Below, piece after piece: positions 15,067-18,302 of a DNA stretch of 18,302 nt (its first letter is position 1; every line of letters starts with the position of its first letter). Below the pieces are notes generated by a model. It searched no databases, was not told the DNA's origin, and saw only the letters and a list, made by a program, of their open reading frames with translations. The stretch is taken from NCBI GenBank assembly GCA_964470995.1, contig CAYYEP010000015.1:1-18302 (forward strand), in the 5' to 3' direction. This DNA is from UBA5738 sp964470995. GTDB taxonomy: Bacteria > Patescibacteriota > Minisyncoccia > Minisyncoccales > UBA5738. Position numbers and translations under genes: made by a program.

Positions 15067-15126
15067 ATACAAAAAGGTTTGGCCGGTTTTTGTGCCGGGC
15101 GCGATTGCGGCCACACCTTTTTGTAT
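15067..15126. repeat. 19-bp inverted repeat upstream of the surface protein gene
   Basis: 15067-15085 pairs with 15108-15126 at 18 of 19 positions around a 22-base loop. Each stem has A5 on its left arm and T5 on its right arm, the look of a bidirectional terminator. It ends 53 bases before the next start codon. It could insulate the downstream gene or act in its leader. Confidence 0.75.
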
Positions 15127-15179
15127 GTTGCGAAAGGTCGAAAAAGCTTCTATTTATTTTGGCGTAATTAACAAACAAT

Positions 15180-18100
15180 ATGAATAAAAATAAATTTATT
15201 TGCGTGTTGGCAGGGCTGGCTTTACTTTTTGGGGGACCGGGGTTGGCGGCGGCGTGCGATCCGGGCAATCCCACAAAGGGCACAATTACCATTAAAAAAA
15301 TAATTGTTCCCACGACTAGCCTGAAACAGAAGTTTGATTTTAGTATCTCCGGCCCCACGCCTTTATCATTTGAGCTGGCGGGCGGAAAATCAAAAACCAG
15401 TACGGTTGCCGCGGGCGATTACTCGCTGTCGGAAGGCGAGGCCGGCGGATGGCGGCTGTCGTCGGTTGTTTGCAAGCGGAATTGCGTTCCATTCGCGGTA
15501 GATTCCGAGAATGTGGCCTTCGCAATTGCCAATGGCGATGTGGTGGCGTGCACTTTTACAAATGTTGCATTGGGAAGGTTAAAGATTGTCAAAAAAACGG
15601 CGGGCGGCGATGGTACGTTCGCATTTACCAGCGACAATGACGAGATTGACGGTACCGAGATATCGACTAGCGGCGGCACGGGCGAGGCGATAATCTCTGA
15701 TTTACCGCCAAAGACCGGATATAATGTTGAGGAAATTGCGCTCGAAGGCTGGAATTTGACCGCCGCGGATTGTTCTTACGGAACCCCCGAATCGTTTGCA
15801 ATCAAGGCGGGGAAAACAACCACTTGTACCTTTAACAATGAAACGTCCGCGGCTAAGAGCGGCAAGGTCATTGTCAAAAAGGTGATGGTTGGCGGCGAGG
15901 ATGAGTTTGAATTTACGGGCGAGGTGTCGGGTACGATCAGCGAGAACGGAGAAACTTTGGAACAAGTTGTGCCGGCAGGCGTTTATGACGTTACCGAAGA
16001 GGAAACCGAAGGTTGGGTTTTAACTGGAATTGAATGTGATGACGACGACAGTAGCGGCGACGTGGTGGCGGCAACCGCAACCTTCGATGTTTCCGAGGAC
16101 GAAACGGTAACTTGCGTGTTTACAAATGCCAAAGCAGGCAAGATTACGGTCTATAAAGAAACACTTCCCGCCGGAGATGAAACTTTGTTTTCGGTAACAG
16201 CCAGCGGGAGCGGCGACATATATAGCGATGCCGCGCAGGATTTGGATATAAACAATCCGGCGGTATTTGCAGTGGCGGCGGGTACTTATTCCGTTACCGA
16301 GGAAGACAAGGCCGGTTGGAGCGAAGATGACAGCGATTGCCAGAATATTTCCGTGGCCGGCGGAGAGGAAAGGGAATGTACCATTACCAACGCTCTAACT
16401 AGTAGCACTGCCATGCTAACCCTGGGGAAAACGGTAATTTCCGATGATGGAGGGACGGCTTTGGATACGGACTGGACACTGGCCGCCTCCGGCCCGGTAA
16501 TAATTTCCGGGGTTGAAGGCCAAAATGAAATAACCGATGCGTCAGTACCGGCGGGGGATTATGAGCTTTCGGAGGCGGATGGGCCGGACGGATACGCGGC
16601 GGGGGATTGGGAATGTACCGGTGCGGCAGTCGTTGGCGGTACGGTAACGCTGGAAGACGGTGATGTCGCGGTTTGCACGATCACCAATGACGATATCCGT
16701 CCAACCTTAACTGTGTTTAAGCAAGTGGTTAACGGGCCAATGGTTGCGGCCGACTTTCCGTTATGGGTTACGCCGGAGGGCGAAAGTGCGATTTCTATCA
16801 ATTCCGGCGATACAAACGACTACGAAGCGGGATCTTATACTGTGAGTGAAACGAATAATTACCCGGCTTTATATGATAAAGTGGCGATTAGCGGCGATTG
16901 CGGCGCGGACGGCAGTATTAACCTAGAACCCGGCGACAATGCGGTTTGTTATATAGATAACGAGGATTCCAACTTGGCGCGGATTACGGTTTACAAAACT
17001 GTAGAAAATAATTCGGGCGGTACGGCCGCGCCCGCGGATTTTGATATTACCGTGGATGCCGATGAGGTTTACGCGCCGGCAACCAAAGCTGGCAGCGAGA
17101 CCGGAGTAGTTTATTATCTGGAGGGCGGCCAGACCTTCGCGGTAATCGAAACCGGGCCGGACGGTTATGATATCACTTCAATGACCGGCGATTGTTCCGG
17201 CAATATTTCCGCCGGAGACGATTTGGAGTGCCGTATAATCAATTCGGACAGATCAAGCGAAACGACGCTAACCCTGGTTAAAGAGGTAATCAACGATAAC
17301 GGCGGCGCGGCGGCGGCGAGTGATTGGACATTGGAGGCGGCCGGTCCAACCGATATTTCGGGGGCTACCGGCGCGGCGGCGGTAACCGATGCGGCAGTGG
17401 AGCCGGGAGTTTACGCGCTGTCCGAAACCGGGCCGGGCGGTTATGACGCCGGACCGTGGAATTGTGTTATCAACGGCGGCAATCCGGCGGAAGGGGATTC
17501 GGTAACGCTGGCGGCGGGCGACAGCGCGGTTTGCACTATCACCAATGATGACATCGCGCCCAGTCTTAAGCTGTACAAGGTTGTTGATTGCGGAGTGAAT
17601 ATTTCCTGCGCGCATAACTCCTGCGCCGATGCCAGCGAGTTTACCCTTTACGCCACCGGCGGCGGAACGGAATTGAGCGGCAACACGCCGGTTGAAAGCA
17701 ATGGCGATTTCCAGGCGGATTCTTATCTTTTACATGAAGATGGGCCGATGGGTTATACTGGAACTTGGAATTGTACCGGCGGCGTTTTTGACGGTACCGA
17801 TACCATTGCGCTTGGCGTGGGACAGAGCGCAGAGTGTACGGTAACCAACGTCAGGAGTACGACTCCGCCTCCGGTCAAATACGGCACTCTTAAGGTGATA
17901 AAGGTCGCGGTTGGCGGCGATAGTTCCCAGACTTTCAATTTTAAGGGCAACAAGGGTATCGGGGCGTTTGCTTTAACGCCGGCCAATGGTTCATTTGGCT
18001 GTACCGCCAAGGCTTCCTGGACATCGGGTAATTTGGCGATTGGCAAATATACTATAACCGAGAAGGTTCCCGCGGGCTGGAAGCAGGTATTTAATTCCTG

Positions 18101-18269
18101 CAAGAATGTGCGCGTCAAGGCGGGCAAACAGGCAACCTGCGTGATTGTGAATATCAAAAAAATCTGCGGTACCGGTTGCCATACGGGATGCAATTGGGGC
18201 TGTAATTATTACTGCAACGGGGAGAATGGGCAATTGGGCGGCGGAAGTATCTTTGCGGCCAAGAAATAG
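15180..18269 (+). CDS. Secreted repeat protein with ten SpaA/prealbumin-like domains and Cys-rich tail
   Basis: A 1029-aa surface or secreted protein. Residues 1-25 are a signal peptide (basic start, core 8-22, end LAAAC; Cys26 is not in a good lipobox). Ten domains of 84-97 residues follow: 34-128, 133-220, 229-316, 321-404, 412-503, 509-594, 601-688, 696-789, 795-890 and 902-991. Each begins with a strand ending in Lys (such as ITVYK), has a Y-x3-E strand in its second half, usually followed by GW or GY, then a Cys, and ends C-x3-N (such as CTITN). This is the layout of SpaA/Cna B-like domains, some of which form Lys-Asn isopeptide bonds aided by Glu. A Pro-rich linker (893-901) separates domain 10. 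The tail (996-1012) has five Cys at four-residue spacing, then Gly-rich residues. There is no LPxTG or C-terminal membrane segment, so the anchor is unknown. No RBS is visible. A role as stalk or adhesin is inferred. Confidence 0.85.
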   Translation: MNKNKFICVLAGLALLFGGPGLAAACDPGNPTKGTITIKKIIVPTTSLKQKFDFSISGPTPLSFELAGGKSKTSTVAAGDYSLSEGEAGGWRLSSVVCKRNCVPFAVDSENVAFAIANGDVVACTFTNVALGRLKIVKKTAGGDGTFAFTSDNDEIDGTEISTSGGTGEAIISDLPPKTGYNVEEIALEGWNLTAADCSYGTPESFAIKAGKTTTCTFNNETSAAKSGKVIVKKVMVGGEDEFEFTGEVSGTISENGETLEQVVPAGVYDVTEEETEGWVLTGIECDDDDSSGDVVAATATFDVSEDETVTCVFTNAKAGKITVYKETLPAGDETLFSVTASGSGDIYSDAAQDLDINNPAVFAVAAGTYSVTEEDKAGWSEDDSDCQNISVAGGEERECTITNALTSSTAMLTLGKTVISDDGGTALDTDWTLAASGPVIISGVEGQNEITDASVPAGDYELSEADGPDGYAAGDWECTGAAVVGGTVTLEDGDVAVCTITNDDIRPTLTVFKQVVNGPMVAADFPLWVTPEGESAISINSGDTNDYEAGSYTVSETNNYPALYDKVAISGDCGADGSINLEPGDNAVCYIDNEDSNLARITVYKTVENNSGGTAAPADFDITVDADEVYAPATKAGSETGVVYYLEGGQTFAVIETGPDGYDITSMTGDCSGNISAGDDLECRIINSDRSSETTLTLVKEVINDNGGAAAASDWTLEAAGPTDISGATGAAAVTDAAVEPGVYALSETGPGGYDAGPWNCVINGGNPAEGDSVTLAAGDSAVCTITNDDIAPSLKLYKVVDCGVNISCAHNSCADASEFTLYATGGGTELSGNTPVESNGDFQADSYLLHEDGPMGYTGTWNCTGGVFDGTDTIALGVGQSAECTVTNVRSTTPPPVKYGTLKVIKVAVGGDSSQTFNFKGNKGIGAFALTPANGSFGCTAKASWTSGNLAIGKYTITEKVPAGWKQVFNSCKNVRVKAGKQATCVIVNIKKICGTGCHTGCNWGCNYYCNGENGQLGGGSIFAAKK
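15279..18152 (+). repeat. Array of ten SpaA-like domain repeats
   Basis: Domain starts by base: 15279, 15576, 15864, 16140, 16413, 16704, 16980, 17265, 17562 and 17883. The repeats are alike as protein but well diverged as DNA; domains 5 and 8 look closest (both open with a TLxLxKxVI-like strand and end VCTITNDDI). This points to an old array and not a recent expansion. Confidence 0.8.
18165..18215 (+). other. Five-fold Cys-x3 tail motif
   Basis: Codons for Cys996, 1000, 1004, 1008 and 1012, each four residues apart, with Gly or aromatic residues between (CGTGC, CHTGC, CNWGC, CNYYC). It directly follows the tenth domain. Confidence 0.85.
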
Positions 18270-18302
18270 CGGCGCTCACCGTTTAACCGGCGGCGGTCAA
18301 AA

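Noticed and set aside
14822..15187. Open frame of 121 codons on + before the surface protein gene
   Set aside because: No RBS, amino acid content unlike its neighbours, contains the large inverted repeat, and overlaps the better supported gene start.
15180..15257. Lipoprotein reading of the surface protein (Cys26 after the signal core)
   Set aside because: The residues before Cys26 are AAA with Leu one place too far, not a proper lipobox; ordinary cleavage is more likely.
15279..18152. CRISPR or DNA tandem array suggested by the repeated pattern
   Set aside because: The repeat is at protein level with diverged DNA and units near 260-290 bases; no short direct repeats with spacers occur in the window.

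Overview
The window reads as bacterial chromosome devoted mostly to the cell envelope and surface. Genes are widely spaced and lie on both strands. Stops are TAA, TAG and TGA, so TGA is not recoded. The gene set is a thioester alpha-2-macroglobulin, a class A penicillin-binding protein of the PBP1C type, an archaeal-type FBP aldolase/phosphatase, a membrane family 2 glycosyltransferase with a LysM-like partner, and a large SpaA/prealbumin-fold repeat protein. Together with weak Shine-Dalgarno sites this would fit a metagenome-derived lineage such as Patescibacteria or another poorly cultured phylum. That assignment is inference; no rRNA, tRNA or phylogenetic marker is present. A run of exactly 100 N (14404-14503) marks a scaffold gap of unknown true length.

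Layout. 1-6384 (+): alpha-2-macroglobulin, cut by the left edge, with a hairpin terminator behind it. 6486-6797 (+): a 103-aa protein of unknown function. 6965-8074 (+): class V fructose-1,6-bisphosphatase (FBP aldolase/phosphatase) behind a foldable leader and closed by a strong terminator. 8171-10267 (-): pbpC, convergent with the preceding genes. 10268-10509: intergenic region with a possible promoter and a two-part terminator hairpin. 10510-11934 (+): membrane-anchored protein with a TIM-barrel-like, glycosidase-like domain. 11938-12645 and 12650-13711 (-): a two-gene operon of a GT2 glycosyltransferase followed by a LysM-like membrane protein. 13935-14230: the best promoter in the window and a leader with several hairpins, the largest of 25 base pairs. 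14231-14692 (+): small secreted protein broken by the assembly gap. 14687-14758: 10-bp tandem repeats and a terminator. 14765-15179: no credible gene, but a 19-bp inverted repeat. 15180-18269 (+): a 1029-aa secreted protein with ten SpaA-like domains and a cysteine-rich tail.

How the genes fit together. Pairing of bacterial alpha-2-macroglobulin with PBP1C is established in many bacteria: the first is thought to trap attacking proteases, the second to repair the wall. Here the pair is kept but convergent and separated by two other genes. The anchored glycosidase-like protein, the glycosyltransferase with its LysM-like partner and the adhesin-like protein extend the envelope theme. FBP aldolase/phosphatase is the one metabolic gene.

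The most interesting items are the ten-domain protein, in which all ten domains keep a Lys/Glu/Asn set and a pair of cysteines, with a five-fold Cys-x3 tail; the structured leader before the gap gene; and a Tyr-to-His change at the expected aldolase catalytic position of the FBP enzyme.
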